Shown here piece after piece: positions 8,072-16,112 of a stretch of DNA of 64,000 nt. Location: contig NZ_JARJNR010000008.1 in assembly GCF_030143255.1 (NCBI RefSeq), positions 62,001 through 126,000 on the forward strand, given 5' to 3'. The notes beneath the pieces were generated by a model. That model saw nothing but the letters and a program-made list of their open reading frames with translations. It was not told the origin of the DNA and searched no databases. Position 1 is the stretch's first letter. Every line of letters begins with the position of its first letter. This stretch comes from Frigidibacter sp. SD6-1. GTDB taxonomy: Bacteria; Pseudomonadota; Alphaproteobacteria; Rhodobacterales; Rhodobacteraceae. Made by a program: the position numbers and the translations under genes.

Positions 8072-8833
8072 TCAGTTGATCAGCGTGGGTTTCGTCATCG
8101 GCGTCGACTGCGTGGGCAGCACGCCCAGACGCCGCGCCACCTCGGAATAGGCATCCGTCAGGCTGCCCAGATCGCGGCGGAAGACATCCTTGTCGAGCTT
8201 CTGGCCGGTCTTGATGTCCCAGAGCCGACACGAGTCGGGGCTGATCTCGTCCGCCACGATCAGGCGCATGAAATCGCCGTCCCAGATGCGGCCGATCTCG
8301 ATCTTGAAGTCGACAAGCTTGATGCCCGCGCCGTAGAAGACGCCCGAGAGGAAATCGTTGACGCGGAGCGCCAGCGAGATGATGTCGTCGAGGTCCTGCT
8401 GGGTCGCCCAGCCGAAGGCGACGATATATTCCTCGCTCACCATCGGATCGCCGAGCGCGTCATTCTTGTAGCTGTATTCGACGATCGGGCGCGGCAGGGC
8501 AGTGCCCTCCTCCATGCCAAGGCGCTTGGCGATGGAGCCTGCGGCGAAGTTCCGCACGATCACCTCAAGCGGGATGATCTCCACCTGGCGGATCAGCTGC
8601 TCGCGCATGTTCAGGCGGCGGATGAAATGGTTCGGGATGCCGATGTTCGTCAGCCCCTGCATGAAGAATTCGCTGAGGCGGTTGTTCAGGACACCCTTGC
8701 CCTCGATCGTCGCCTTCTTCTGGGCGTTGAAGGCGGTCGCGTCATCCTTGAAATATTGCACGAACGTGCCGGGTTCGGGGCCTTCGTACAGGATCTTGGC
8801 CTTGCCTTCGTAGACTTTCTTCCGGCGCGACAT
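8072..8833 (-). CDS. purC: SAICAR synthetase PurC
   Basis: 253 aa. Ligates aspartate to CAIR in purine synthesis using ATP. Typical motifs are [13 protein letters not shown] at the N-terminus, [38 protein letters not shown] and [13 protein letters not shown]. The start at 8833 ([10 protein letters not shown]) is preceded by GGGAGACGCC. It is the first gene of the purine group on this strand, with a good promoter at 8894-8922. Confidence 0.97.
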   Translation of the reverse strand: MSRRKKVYEGKAKILYEGPEPGTFVQYFKDDATAFNAQKKATIEGKGVLNNRLSEFFMQGLTNIGIPNHFIRRLNMREQLIRQVEIIPLEVIVRNFAAGSIAKRLGMEEGTALPRPIVEYSYKNDALGDPMVSEEYIVAFGWATQQDLDDIISLALRVNDFLSGVFYGAGIKLVDFKIEIGRIWDGDFMRLIVADEISPDSCRLWDIKTGQKLDKDVFRRDLGSLTDAYSEVARRLGVLPTQSTPMTKPTLIN

Positions 8834-8893
8834 GGCGTCTCCCTTCAACCCTCGGGACAGGGCGCCTGCCTCGGCGGCACCCGGCTTGCCGCC

Positions 8894-8922
8894 CCTATAG
8901 GCCAGATGCCCCTGCCCCGCAA
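8894..8922 (-). promoter_or_regulatory. Candidate purC promoter
   Basis: Minus strand: -35 TTGCGG (8917-8922), 17-bp spacer, -10 TATAGG (8894-8899), 61 bp upstream of the purC start, in the divergent gap with the gene at 8994. Confidence 0.5.
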
Positions 8923-8993
8923 GGCGCGGGATCGAGCTTCCCCCGGAGGCGCGAGCCGGGGTAGCCTGCACCAGGACGCAGACCGGAGGAGAG

Positions 8994-9590
8994 ATGGGAC
9001 GCGAGGCGATCTGCACGATCCGCTGGCAGGGCGAGGCCGCCGAGGGCAAGGCGCTGCTGGAGGGCGAAGAAATCGTCCTGCGCGGCGATATCCGCGCCCG
9101 CATTCCGCGCGCCGCGATCACGCGGGCCGAGGTCGATGGCGAGGGGCTGCGGCTTCTGACTGCGGGCAGCTGGCTGGAACTCGACCTTGGGGCGAAGGCG
9201 GCGGAAAGCTGGCGGAAGGCGATCCTCAAGGGGCCGCCGACGCTCGCCGAAAAGCTCGGGGTCGGGTGCGGCGCGCGGGCCTTCGCCCTGACGCCCCTGA
9301 CCGACGAGGCGGTGATCGCCGCGCTTTCGGGCGCCCTGGCGCCGCAAGCGGCGGGCGCGGCCTTCCTGATCGCGGAGCTGAAGTCGGACGCGGGGCTGGA
9401 GGCCGCGCTTGCCGCTGCTGAAGCTCCTGCAGCGCCGCCGATCTGGTGCCTCTTTCCCAAGGGCAAGGGGGCAGAGCCGCCGGATGCGCGCGTGCGCGAG
9501 GTCTTTCGCGCGGCGGGTTTCGTCGATGTCAAAAGCTGCGCCGTCTCGGCCCGGCTGACCGCCACCCGTTACCAGCGGCGGCGAGGCTGA
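8994..9590 (+). CDS. Hypothetical protein (C-terminal half DUF3052-like)
   Basis: 198 aa, soluble, divergent from purC, with a strong ribosome site (GGAGGAGAG) directly before the ATG. The N-terminal half (about 1-85) is a small beta-rich region. The C-terminal half, with an [10 protein letters not shown] segment and a final [19 protein letters not shown], resembles DUF3052-type proteins as I remember them; that resemblance is tentative. No catalytic motif is evident. The function is unknown. Confidence 0.75.
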   Translation: MGREAICTIRWQGEAAEGKALLEGEEIVLRGDIRARIPRAAITRAEVDGEGLRLLTAGSWLELDLGAKAAESWRKAILKGPPTLAEKLGVGCGARAFALTPLTDEAVIAALSGALAPQAAGAAFLIAELKSDAGLEAALAAAEAPAAPPIWCLFPKGKGAEPPDARVREVFRAAGFVDVKSCAVSARLTATRYQRRRG

Positions 9591-9622
9591 TGCGGCACCC
9601 GGGCGCCCTTTCCGATGGCGCT

Positions 9623-9651
9623 CTGGACCTCGGCGCCACAATTCCTATATA
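9623..9651 (+). promoter_or_regulatory. Candidate promoter for sufT
   Basis: -35-like CTGGAC (9623-9628), 17-bp spacer, -10 TATATA (9646-9651), 26 bp before the sufT start codon. The -10 is good, the -35 only moderate. Confidence 0.35.
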
Positions 9652-9677
9652 TTCGCTCGGGAAATCCGGGGAATGAG

Positions 9678-10043
9678 ATGACCGCAGAACCGACCGAACC
9701 GATCGAAGGCACGCCGCTGATCAAGCCGTCCTCGACCGACCATCCGCTCTACGACAATGTCGTGGATGCCTGCCGCACGGTCTACGACCCCGAAATCCCG
9801 GTGAACATCTACGATCTGGGCCTTGTCTACACGATCGAGATTTCGCCCGAGAACGCCGTCGGCATCATCATGACGCTGACCGCCCCCGGCTGCCCGGTCG
9901 CGGGCGAGATGCCCGGCTGGGTGCAGAACGCGGTCGAGGCGGTCGACGGCGTGCGGGACGTCGATGTCAGCATGACCTTCGAGCCGCAATGGGGCATGGA
10001 CATGATGTCCGACGAGGCCCGGCTGGAACTGGGGTTCATGTAG
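9678..10043 (+). CDS. sufT: SufT-like Fe-S assembly protein (DUF59/MIP18 family)
   Basis: 121 aa, standard for this family. DUF59 core: VYDPEIPVNIYDLGLVYTI, then LTAPGCPVAGEMP with the conserved Cys, and the C-terminal FEPQWGMDMMSDEARLELG. SufT-type proteins help mature Fe-S proteins. The start at 9678 (MTAEPTEP) is preceded by GGGGAATGAG; longer in-frame starts read through the promoter region. The gene stands apart from any suf operon in this window and ends 163 bp before the tRNA-Ala gene. Nothing recognisable lies in between. Confidence 0.9.
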   Translation: MTAEPTEPIEGTPLIKPSSTDHPLYDNVVDACRTVYDPEIPVNIYDLGLVYTIEISPENAVGIIMTLTAPGCPVAGEMPGWVQNAVEAVDGVRDVDVSMTFEPQWGMDMMSDEARLELGFM

Positions 10044-10205
10044 CGGGCGGTCGCCTGAGGATTGGGGACCAAACAATATCGGAACCGCTTGGGCAGGTCA
10101 CGCGCCCGCCCCAGTTGATTCAGCGAATTGCCCGGCAGCGACCGATCATGAAGCAGCCAAGCCGCCTGTCGGTCTTCAGTTCGATCTGCAAGCAACTGAT
10201 TTATT

Positions 10206-10281
<76 letters not shown>

Positions 10282-10317
10282 ACCGGAGGTCCGGGCCATC
10301 CGGCCCGCGTGGGCTGT

Positions 10318-10346
10318 GCTATAGGCAGTCGGGCCGACGGGCGCAA
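10318..10346 (-). promoter_or_regulatory. Promoter of tRNA-Ala
   Basis: Minus strand: -35 TTGCGC (10341-10346), 17-bp spacer, -10 TATAGC (10318-10323), about 37 bp upstream of the mature tRNA 5' end. Confidence 0.6.
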
Positions 10347-10415
10347 GAGGAAAACGAGGGTCCTGGCGGAGTTTCTGCGGCGGCGCGGCACCGCCTTCGG
10401 CGCGCCCCGAAAAGG

Positions 10416-10450
10416 CGAACGCCGCCCCGGGCGGACCGGCGCGGCGTTCG
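10416..10450 (-). terminator. Rho-independent terminator of the FYDLN gene
   Basis: 10-bp stem CGAACGCCGC / GCGGCGTTCG (10416-10425 and 10441-10450), followed on the minus strand by CC and TTTT. It begins 25 bp after the stop of the gene at 10476-10805. Confidence 0.6.
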
Positions 10451-10475
10451 GTGGAAACATCCTCTGCAGAGGCGA

Positions 10476-10805
10476 TCAGACTTCGTCTTCGCCGCCGCCG
10501 ACATCGGCGATATCGTCGAGCGAGACATTGTCGTCCTCGTCATCGTCGAGGAGATCGTCGTCAAGGTCGCTGTCGTTGCCCGCCTCGTCCAGATCGGTAT
10601 CGTCGGCCAGATCGTCGAGGTCGAGATCGCGTTCCTTCACCACCGCCTTCTCGGCGATCATCGCCCGGCCGCGGGTCATCACGAGGCTTTCAGCGGTGAA
10701 GCTGTGGCCGCATTCCGGGCAGGTCATCGGGTCGCGCTTCAGGTCGTAGAAGCGGCTGGCACAATGCGGGCAGAGGCGTTTTGTGCCCCATTCGTCCTTT
10801 GGCAT
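10476..10805 (-). CDS. FYDLN acid domain protein (TIGR02300 family)
   Basis: 109 aa. N-terminal zinc-ribbon-like region (WGTKRLCPHCASRFYDLKRD, then CPECGHSF) followed by a strongly acidic Asp/Glu tail from about residue 58 to the end. This is the hallmark of the alphaproteobacterial FYDLN family, whose function is not known. The start MPKDEWGTKR is conserved in the family. It lies divergent to a metalloprotease gene and has its own promoter and terminator candidates, so it is probably monocistronic. Confidence 0.9.
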   Translation of the reverse strand: MPKDEWGTKRLCPHCASRFYDLKRDPMTCPECGHSFTAESLVMTRGRAMIAEKAVVKERDLDLDDLADDTDLDEAGNDSDLDDDLLDDDEDDNVSLDDIADVGGGEDEV

Positions 10806-10845
10806 GGAACTCTCCTTCCGTGCGCGTCTATCTCAGAGTCGCAGC

Positions 10846-10874
10846 CAAATGTCACAAGTGCCGGGGGCTGTCAA
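10846..10874 (-). promoter_or_regulatory. Candidate promoter of the FYDLN gene
   Basis: Minus strand: perfect -35 TTGACA (10869-10874), 17-bp spacer, weak -10 CATTTG (10846-10851), 41 bp upstream of the start codon. Confidence 0.4.
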
Positions 10875-10964
10875 ACGCTTTGCTCGCGCGGCCGTCCCCG
10901 GTGGAAATCGGCCCTTTCCCCGGCGTGGCGGACGGGCGAGAATGTGGCCGAGGAAAGGGCAGAG

Positions 10965-11660
10965 ATGAACCACCGCGATCTTCCCGGCCATCCGGGCGTA
11001 ACACTCGTTCTGCGCCGCACGGCGCGGGCGCGGCGGTTTTCGCTGCGTGTCTCGGGGCTCGACGGTCAGGTCACCCTGTCGCTGCCCGCCCGGGCGCGCG
11101 AGGGCGATGCCCTGGCCTTTGCCGCAGAACAGGCCGACTGGATCGTCAAGGCCCGCGCCCGGATCGGCAGCGCGGTCGATGTGGGCTTCGGCACGGTCTT
11201 GCCGGTGGAGGGCCAGCCCCTGACCCTTGAGCCCGCCGATGTCCGGTCGCCGCGCATCGAGGGGGGCGACCTCCTCCTGCCCCGCGACCCGGGCAAGGCG
11301 GCGGCGCGGGCAGCGGCCTGGCTCAAGTTCCGGGCGCGGGCGCGGCTGGTCGAGGCGTCAGCGCGTTACGCCGCACAGCTCGGGCGCGCGCATGGCCCGA
11401 TCACGCTGCGCGACACCCGTTCGCGCTGGGGCTCCTGCGCGGCGGACGGGGCGCTCATGTATTCCTGGCGGCTGATCCTCGCCCCGCCCGAGGTGCTCGA
11501 CTATGTCGCGGCGCACGAGGTGGCGCATCTCGTCGAGATGAACCACTCGCCCGCCTTCTGGGCGGTGGTGGCGCGGCTGATGCCCGACTATCAGCGTCAC
11601 CGCCGCTGGCTGAAACGCGAGGGCGCCGGGCTGCACCGCTACCGGTTCGACGCCCGTTGA
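10965..11660 (+). CDS. YgjP-like zinc metalloprotease domain protein (DUF45, SprT/M48-type)
   Basis: 231 aa. Carries HEVAHLVEMNHSPAFW, which contains the HExxH zinc motif plus a third ligand, and DTRSRWGSCAADGALMYSWR just before it; both are typical of YgjP/DUF45. In E. coli this family is linked with UTP handling and with type I restriction contexts, but the natural role is unclear. The start at 10965 (MNHRDLPGHPG) has an AGGAAAGGG ribosome site; frames further upstream run into the divergent promoter region. A GntR gene follows after 31 bp. Confidence 0.88.
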   Translation: MNHRDLPGHPGVTLVLRRTARARRFSLRVSGLDGQVTLSLPARAREGDALAFAAEQADWIVKARARIGSAVDVGFGTVLPVEGQPLTLEPADVRSPRIEGGDLLLPRDPGKAAARAAAWLKFRARARLVEASARYAAQLGRAHGPITLRDTRSRWGSCAADGALMYSWRLILAPPEVLDYVAAHEVAHLVEMNHSPAFWAVVARLMPDYQRHRRWLKREGAGLHRYRFDAR

Positions 11661-11691
11661 CCCGCTTCTGCGCCCGTGATCACATGGCGCC

Positions 11692-12339
11692 ATGATCGCC
11701 CCGCGCACGCTCGATCCCGGCCTCGCCTCGCATGACCGCGTCTACCGGACGCTGCGCCAGCAGATCATGCATGGCGAACTGCCTCCCGGACAGGCCCTGA
11801 CGATCCGGGGACTGGCCGAGCAGTTCGGCCTGTCGATGACGCCGGTGCGCGAGGCGCTGAGGCGGCTTGCCGCCGAAGGTGCGGTGACATTGTCGGCGTC
11901 GGGCCGGGTCGCGACGCCGGAACTGACCAACGACCGGATCGAGGAGCTGGCGGCGCTCCGCGCGCTCCTCGAGCCCGAGCTTGCCAGCCGCGCCCTGCCC
12001 CGCGTCCATATGGCGCTGGTCGAGCGGATGCAGGCGATCAATGCCGCCAATCAGGAGGCGGCGCTCCGGCGCGATGCGGTGGGCTATCTGCGCACCAATC
12101 TGGAGTTCCACCGGCTTCTCTACCTGCGCGCCCAGTCGCCCGCGATCCTTGCGGTTGCCGAAACCGTCTGGCTGCAGTTGGGCCCCACCATGCGCGCGCT
12201 TTACGCGCGCCTCGTTCGCCGCGAACCACCGCAACATCACCGCATGATCATCGCAGCGCTCAAGGCGGGCGACGAGCCCGGCCTGAGGCTCGCGGTCCGG
12301 ACCGATGTGACGCAGGGCCTGAGGCATCTGGTGACCTAA
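11692..12339 (+). CDS. GntR-family transcriptional regulator (FCD/FadR type)
   Basis: 215 aa. Winged helix-turn-helix in the first 75 residues (LRQQIMHGELPPGQALTIRG, then LSMTPVREALRRLAAEG), followed by an all-helical FCD ligand-binding domain. His residues at about 120 (LEFHRLLY) and about 182 (HHRMI) are likely metal ligands. Such repressors usually respond to small organic acids. No metabolic partner gene is adjacent, so the target is not evident. A FadR/FCD-style palindrome exists at 25751-25766, but a link between the two is only speculation. Confidence 0.9.
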   Translation: MIAPRTLDPGLASHDRVYRTLRQQIMHGELPPGQALTIRGLAEQFGLSMTPVREALRRLAAEGAVTLSASGRVATPELTNDRIEELAALRALLEPELASRALPRVHMALVERMQAINAANQEAALRRDAVGYLRTNLEFHRLLYLRAQSPAILAVAETVWLQLGPTMRALYARLVRREPPQHHRMIIAALKAGDEPGLRLAVRTDVTQGLRHLVT

Positions 12340-12414
12340 GGGACTCACCCGCCCGACAAACCGCCCTTCCCTTCTTGCCGGGGCGGCAGCGCTCGTTTAA
12401 ACAGGCGGGGCGTT

Positions 12415-12488
12415 GCCCTCTTAGCTCAGCTGGCCAGAGCAACCGCCTTGTAAGCGGTAGGTCGTCCGTTCGAATCGGACAGGGGGCA
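12415..12488 (+). tRNA. tRNA-Thr (anticodon TGT)
   Basis: 74 nt without encoded CCA. The acceptor stem GCCCTCT/AGGGGGC includes one G-U pair. The D-arm is normal, the anticodon stem ACCGC/GCGGT carries loop CTTGTAA (anticodon TGT), and the T-arm is GTCCG-TTCGAAT-CGGAC. Confidence 0.97.
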
Positions 12489-12503
12489 CGCGCAATCGCC
12501 TGA

Positions 12504-12539
12504 CGAAAAAGCGAAACGCCGGGGCCGAGGCCACCGGCG
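12504..12539 (-). terminator. Rho-independent terminator of lysC
   Basis: Read on the minus strand: stem CGCCGG(T)GGCC / GGCCCCGGCG with a 2-nt loop and one bulge, followed by TTTCGCTTTTTCG. It starts 60 bp after the lysC stop and lies between lysC and the convergent tRNA-Thr. Confidence 0.65.
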
Positions 12540-12598
12540 GTTCATGGTCTTGTCGTCCCGGACCGGCGCGTGAACCCGTCGGCTGACCGGTGCGCGCC

Positions 12599-13858
12599 TC
12601 AGGCCTTTTCCAGTTCGAACGCGTCGTGCAGCGCCTGCACGGCCAGTTCCATATACTTGCGGTCGATGAGGACGGAGATCTTGATCTCGGACGTGCCGAT
12701 GACCTTGATGTTCACATTCTCCGCCGCGAGTGCCGAGAACATCTTGGCGGCGACGCCCGCATGGCTGCGCATCCCGATTCCGACGACCGAGACCTTGGCG
12801 ACATCTGTATCGACGACCAGATCCTCGTATACGATCGACCCGGCAGCGCGGGCATCCTCGACCGCCCTCTTGGCGCGTTCGACCTGGTTGACCGGGCAGG
12901 AGAAGGTCATGTCGGTGACGGCGCCGGGATGGGCATCGTCATGGCCCTTCTCGGAGATGTTCTGGACGATCATGTCCACGTTCACGCCCGCGTCGGCCAA
13001 AGGCCCGAAGATCGCCGAGGCGACGCCCGGCCGGTCCTCGACCGTGACGAGGGTGATCTTGGCTTCGTCGCGGCTGTAGGCGACGCCCGAGACGACTTTC
13101 GATTCCATGATTTCCTCCTCGTCGCACACCAGGGTGCCGGACGTTTCATCGGTATCTTCAAAGGACGATAGCACCCGCAGGCGCACCTTGTAGCGCATGG
13201 CAAGCTCGACCGAGCGGGTCTGCAGGACCTTGGCGCCGAGGGATGCCAGTTCCAGCATCTCCTCGAAGGCGATCTTGTCCATCTTGCGCGCCTTGGCGCA
13301 GATGCGCGGATCGGTCGTGTAGACGCCGTCCACGTCGGTGTAGATGTCGCAGCGCTCGGCCCCGAAGGCGGCGGCGAAGGCCACTGCGGTCGTGTCCGAC
13401 CCGCCCCGGCCGAGCGTGGTAATGCGTCCCTCCGGGCTGACGCCCTGGAAACCCGCGACCACGGCGACCTTGAACCCTTCGGCGAATTTCGCGTCGAGAT
13501 TGTCGCGCGGGATCGAGACGAAGCGGGCGGAGCCATGGGCGGACGTCGTGTTGATCGGCACCTGCCAGCCCTGCCAGGACCGCGCCGGCACGCCCATCTC
13601 CTGCAACCTGAGCGCCATCAGCCCGGCGGTGATATTCTCGCCCGAGGCGACGACCGCGTCATATTCGCGGGCATCATACAGCTTCGAAGTGGTCTCGACC
13701 CAGCCCACCAGCTCGTTCGTCTTGCCCGACATGGCCGAGACGATGACGATCACGTAATAGCCACGCTCGACCTCTTTCCGGACCTTCTTGGCAGCATTCT
13801 CGATCCGCTCCAGGTCGGCCACCGACGTGCCGCCGAATTTCATAACAAGAAGCGGCAT
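12599..13858 (-). CDS. lysC: Aspartate kinase
   Basis: 419 aa. Phosphorylates aspartate, the first step to lysine, threonine, methionine and diaminopimelate. The N-terminal kinase domain has KFGGTSV, GENITAGLMA, TTLGRGGSDTTAVA and YTDVDGVYTTDPR. Two C-terminal ACT domains (about residues 265-415) provide feedback control. The second ACT region contains an extra His/Asp-rich segment (EKGHDDAHPGAVTDMTF) longer than I expect for the family. The start at 13858 matches the conserved MPLLVMKFGG. It is transcribed alone and ends at its own terminator. Confidence 0.96.
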   Translation of the reverse strand: MPLLVMKFGGTSVADLERIENAAKKVRKEVERGYYVIVIVSAMSGKTNELVGWVETTSKLYDAREYDAVVASGENITAGLMALRLQEMGVPARSWQGWQVPINTTSAHGSARFVSIPRDNLDAKFAEGFKVAVVAGFQGVSPEGRITTLGRGGSDTTAVAFAAAFGAERCDIYTDVDGVYTTDPRICAKARKMDKIAFEEMLELASLGAKVLQTRSVELAMRYKVRLRVLSSFEDTDETSGTLVCDEEEIMESKVVSGVAYSRDEAKITLVTVEDRPGVASAIFGPLADAGVNVDMIVQNISEKGHDDAHPGAVTDMTFSCPVNQVERAKRAVEDARAAGSIVYEDLVVDTDVAKVSVVGIGMRSHAGVAAKMFSALAAENVNIKVIGTSEIKISVLIDRKYMELAVQALHDAFELEKA

Positions 13859-13957
13859 CTGCCCCCCTTTTGTCCCGGAACGGGTTCCGCTGATCGAACC
13901 GCGGGCTTCTTATGCGCGCAGGGGGGAGAGGGCAAGAGGCGAAAGCGGCGCGAAAGG

Positions 13958-14452
13958 TCAGGTCGCCTCTTCTTCAAGGTGCAGCTTCATGTCGATCAGC
14001 ACCTTCTGGATCGCCAGCGTCTCGTTCAAGAGCCGCTTGGCCTCGTTGATCGAAATCCGGCCATCCTCGATCGAGGCGTTATATTCCGCCATCAGCATCG
14101 CGAACCGCTGGCTGAGGGCCACGACATCCGAATTCACGCCCCCCTTGCCGTCGCCCCTGCGGTCCTGGTCGTAGGAAAGCGTGATGCCGCGCAGGTCGGC
14201 AAGCGCGGCCGTGACATGGGGAAAGCGCGAAGCGGCTTCGAGCGCCGCCACCACGTCGATCGGCATGAACCGGTCACCATGCTCCGGATCGTCGGAATAA
14301 TAGCGACCAAGCGTCGCCTTGGACTTGCCGGAAAGGGCGGCGGCGGCCTCGATGCCCACATCCTTCACCAGCGCCTCGGTATGACGCTTGAGATAATTCG
14401 TCGCCGTCCTTGCCACGTCCCGCCCCCCGCAAGTCAGGCCCGTCCGCGACAT
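13958..14452 (-). CDS. Conserved hypothetical protein, possible phage CII-like DNA-binding protein
   Basis: 164 aa from the ATG at 14452. A GTG at 14416 (VARTATNYLKRHTEA) preceded by a G-rich stretch is an equally good start and would give 152 aa. The segment ALVKDVGIEAAAALSGKSKA followed by TLGRYYS looks like a helix-turn-helix of the CII/YdaS kind. The C-terminal third is helical and acidic, ending DMKLHLEEEAT. I recall similar proteins in other Rhodobacteraceae but no assigned function. It stands alone downstream of a long gap shared with thymidine kinase. Confidence 0.7.
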   Translation of the reverse strand: MSRTGLTCGGRDVARTATNYLKRHTEALVKDVGIEAAAALSGKSKATLGRYYSDDPEHGDRFMPIDVVAALEAASRFPHVTAALADLRGITLSYDQDRRGDGKGGVNSDVVALSQRFAMLMAEYNASIEDGRISINEAKRLLNETLAIQKVLIDMKLHLEEEAT

Positions 14453-14735
14453 TTTTGTGCGGGGAAAGGGCCAGTCTCTTTCCCATTAAGTCCGCGGCGG
14501 GCCTTTGTCATTCATTAACCGTTCCGGACGTTACGGAACCTTTCATGTGACCGCCTCTGGCGGGTTTTAGCAGGGCGTCTTAGCCAATAGGGGGCTGGCC
14601 GGGGTACGGCTCTGGCGTTTGGTGGTGCGAGTTGATTTAGGACATTGGCCTCTCCCGTCGCCCGCTGGCGGCGGGAGGGACCGTCCTGGAAGGCCGGCCC
14701 CCGCCGACCTTGCCGCAGATGGGGGTGCCGGGCTA
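14453..14735. other. Divergent intergenic region with two hairpins
   Basis: This 283-bp gap separates the CII-like gene (minus) from tdk (plus). It holds a short inverted repeat GTTCCG-GACGTTA-CGGAAC (14521-14539), which may be an operator. It also holds a long GC hairpin, CTCCCGTCGCC-CGCT-GGCGGCGGGAG (14652-14677), 11-bp stem with one mismatch and no T-run, 58 bp upstream of tdk. No gene is evident. Confidence 0.5.
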
Positions 14736-15332
14736 ATGAAGCCCATGGCCAAGCTCTATTTCCATTATTCGACCATGAACGCGGGCAAGTCGACGCTGCT
14801 TCTGCAGGCGTCCCACAATTACCGCGAGCGCGGCATGACGACCTACCTTCTGACCGCGCGCCTCGATGACCGGGCGGGTACGGGCCGCATCGCCAGCCGG
14901 ATCGGCATCGGCGAAGAGGCCGACATGTTCGACGCGACAACCGACCTGTTCGATCTGATCCGCCGCCGCCTCGGCGCCGGGCCAATCGACTGCATCTTCC
15001 TCGACGAGGCGCAGTTCCTCAGCCGCGACCAGGTCTGGCAACTGGCGCGCGCCGTCGATGATCTGGGCCTGCCGGTGATGTGCTACGGCTTGCGCGTCGA
15101 TTTCCGGGGCGAGCTTTTTCCCGGCTCGGCCGCGCTTCTGGCGCTGGCCGACGAGATGCGCGAGGTCCGCACCATCTGCCATTGCGGCAAGAAGGCCACG
15201 ATGGTCGTCCGGCGCGGGCCGGACGGCAAGGCGCTGCGCGACGGGGCGCAGGTGCAGATCGGCGGGAACGAGACCTATGTGTCGCTCTGCCGCCGCCACT
15301 GGCGGGAAGAGATCGGCGAGCCGCACAGATAG
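14736..15332 (+). CDS. tdk: Thymidine kinase
   Basis: 198 aa. Type II (TK1-like) thymidine kinase, which salvages thymidine and deoxyuridine. P-loop STMNAGKST at about residues 12-20, the FLDEAQFL Walker B segment, the lasso-region CHCGKKATMVVR and the C-terminal CRRHW provide the structural zinc cysteines. The ATG at 14736 has GGGGGTG 8 bp upstream; an internal start at 14745 (MAKLYFHYS) matches the E. coli N-terminus and is possible. Monocistronic, with a strong hairpin upstream and a convergent terminator downstream. Confidence 0.95.
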   Translation: MKPMAKLYFHYSTMNAGKSTLLLQASHNYRERGMTTYLLTARLDDRAGTGRIASRIGIGEEADMFDATTDLFDLIRRRLGAGPIDCIFLDEAQFLSRDQVWQLARAVDDLGLPVMCYGLRVDFRGELFPGSAALLALADEMREVRTICHCGKKATMVVRRGPDGKALRDGAQVQIGGNETYVSLCRRHWREEIGEPHR

Positions 15333-15369
15333 CGCAATTGCCAAAGGAGTCACCCGGCGCCTGACATTT

Positions 15370-15402
15370 TCCGGGCCGGCGCACGCAGCGCACCGGCCCG
15401 GA
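15370..15402. terminator. Bidirectional terminator-like hairpin between tdk and the YHS gene
   Basis: TCCGGGCCGG / CCGGCCCGGA, a 10-bp GC stem with a 13-nt loop, sits between two convergent genes. The plus side is followed by CCTTTC only, and the minus side by AAAATG, so termination efficiency is uncertain. Confidence 0.5.
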
Positions 15403-15416
15403 CCTTTCAGGCGCGC

Positions 15417-15899
15417 TCAGAGGTCCCGCGCGGCCGTATGCTCGATCGACTTCCAGTTTTCGGCGGCCTTGGCGATCGTCCCGGCCTTGTCCTTGAGGAA
15501 GGCCTGATAGATTTCCTCGCTGAGGAAGACATAGAGCTTGTCGTCCACAACGGCCGCGAAATTCGGATCGCCGTCGAATTTCTTGTTCACCGAGACACCG
15601 AAGGTGCAGAAGCCGCCATTCTGGACCTTGTAGCGATCGGGATTGGCCTCGAACACCATGCGGTTGGCCTCGGAGGAAAAGTAGTAGGCGACCCCTTCGT
15701 GAACGGCTGTCTGCGTCGCGACTCCTTCGACATTCTTTCCGTCATCGAGCAGAGCAACGGGATCGGCCCCGTGCAGGCCAAGGGGCGCGCCGACGGCGGT
15801 CAGGCCGGGAACGACGTTGACCTCGTCGGCGGCCATCGCCGGGCCAAGGGCGCAAAGCGACGCGAACAGCGCGGCGGCCAGAGTGAGTTTGGGAAACAT
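15417..15899 (-). CDS. Periplasmic YHS domain protein
   Basis: 160 aa. A clear Sec signal peptide (MFPKLTLAAALFASLCALGP, cleavage after AMA) sets the start at 15899, with AAAGGA upstream. The mature part carries a YHS-type region: HGADPVALLD, GVAYYFSSEANRMVFEANPD, and NGGFCTFGVSVNKKFDGDP. Residues of this kind bind copper or other metals in some YHS proteins. The exact role is unknown. It is convergent with tdk and divergent from the AraC regulator. Confidence 0.85.
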   Translation of the reverse strand: MFPKLTLAAALFASLCALGPAMAADEVNVVPGLTAVGAPLGLHGADPVALLDDGKNVEGVATQTAVHEGVAYYFSSEANRMVFEANPDRYKVQNGGFCTFGVSVNKKFDGDPNFAAVVDDKLYVFLSEEIYQAFLKDKAGTIAKAAENWKSIEHTAARDL

Positions 15900-16063
15900 G
15901 GTTGGTCCTTTCGGTCGGTTTTGATCCTGTCCGGCCCAAGCGGACCGGACGCGCCGCGTCATCTGGAAAGGCGTCTCTGCACCTGACGTCGATCGAAGCG
16001 CAGTGCCAATTGAACCCATTTCCTTCGTTGTATTAATGCCCCTTTGTCCGGCATACATTGCAG

Positions 16064-16085
16064 ATCGTCCGGAAGTCTGGACGAC
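16064..16085. promoter_or_regulatory. Inverted-repeat operator upstream of the AraC regulator
   Basis: ATCGTCC-N8-GGACGAC, 7-bp half-sites at 16064-16070 and 16079-16085, 27 bp before the AraC start codon. The same half-sites with the same 8-bp spacing recur at 17069-17090, which suggests autoregulation. Confidence 0.55.
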
Positions 16086-16112
16086 TGGCATTCATGTGTG
16101 TAGGGTCGCCTC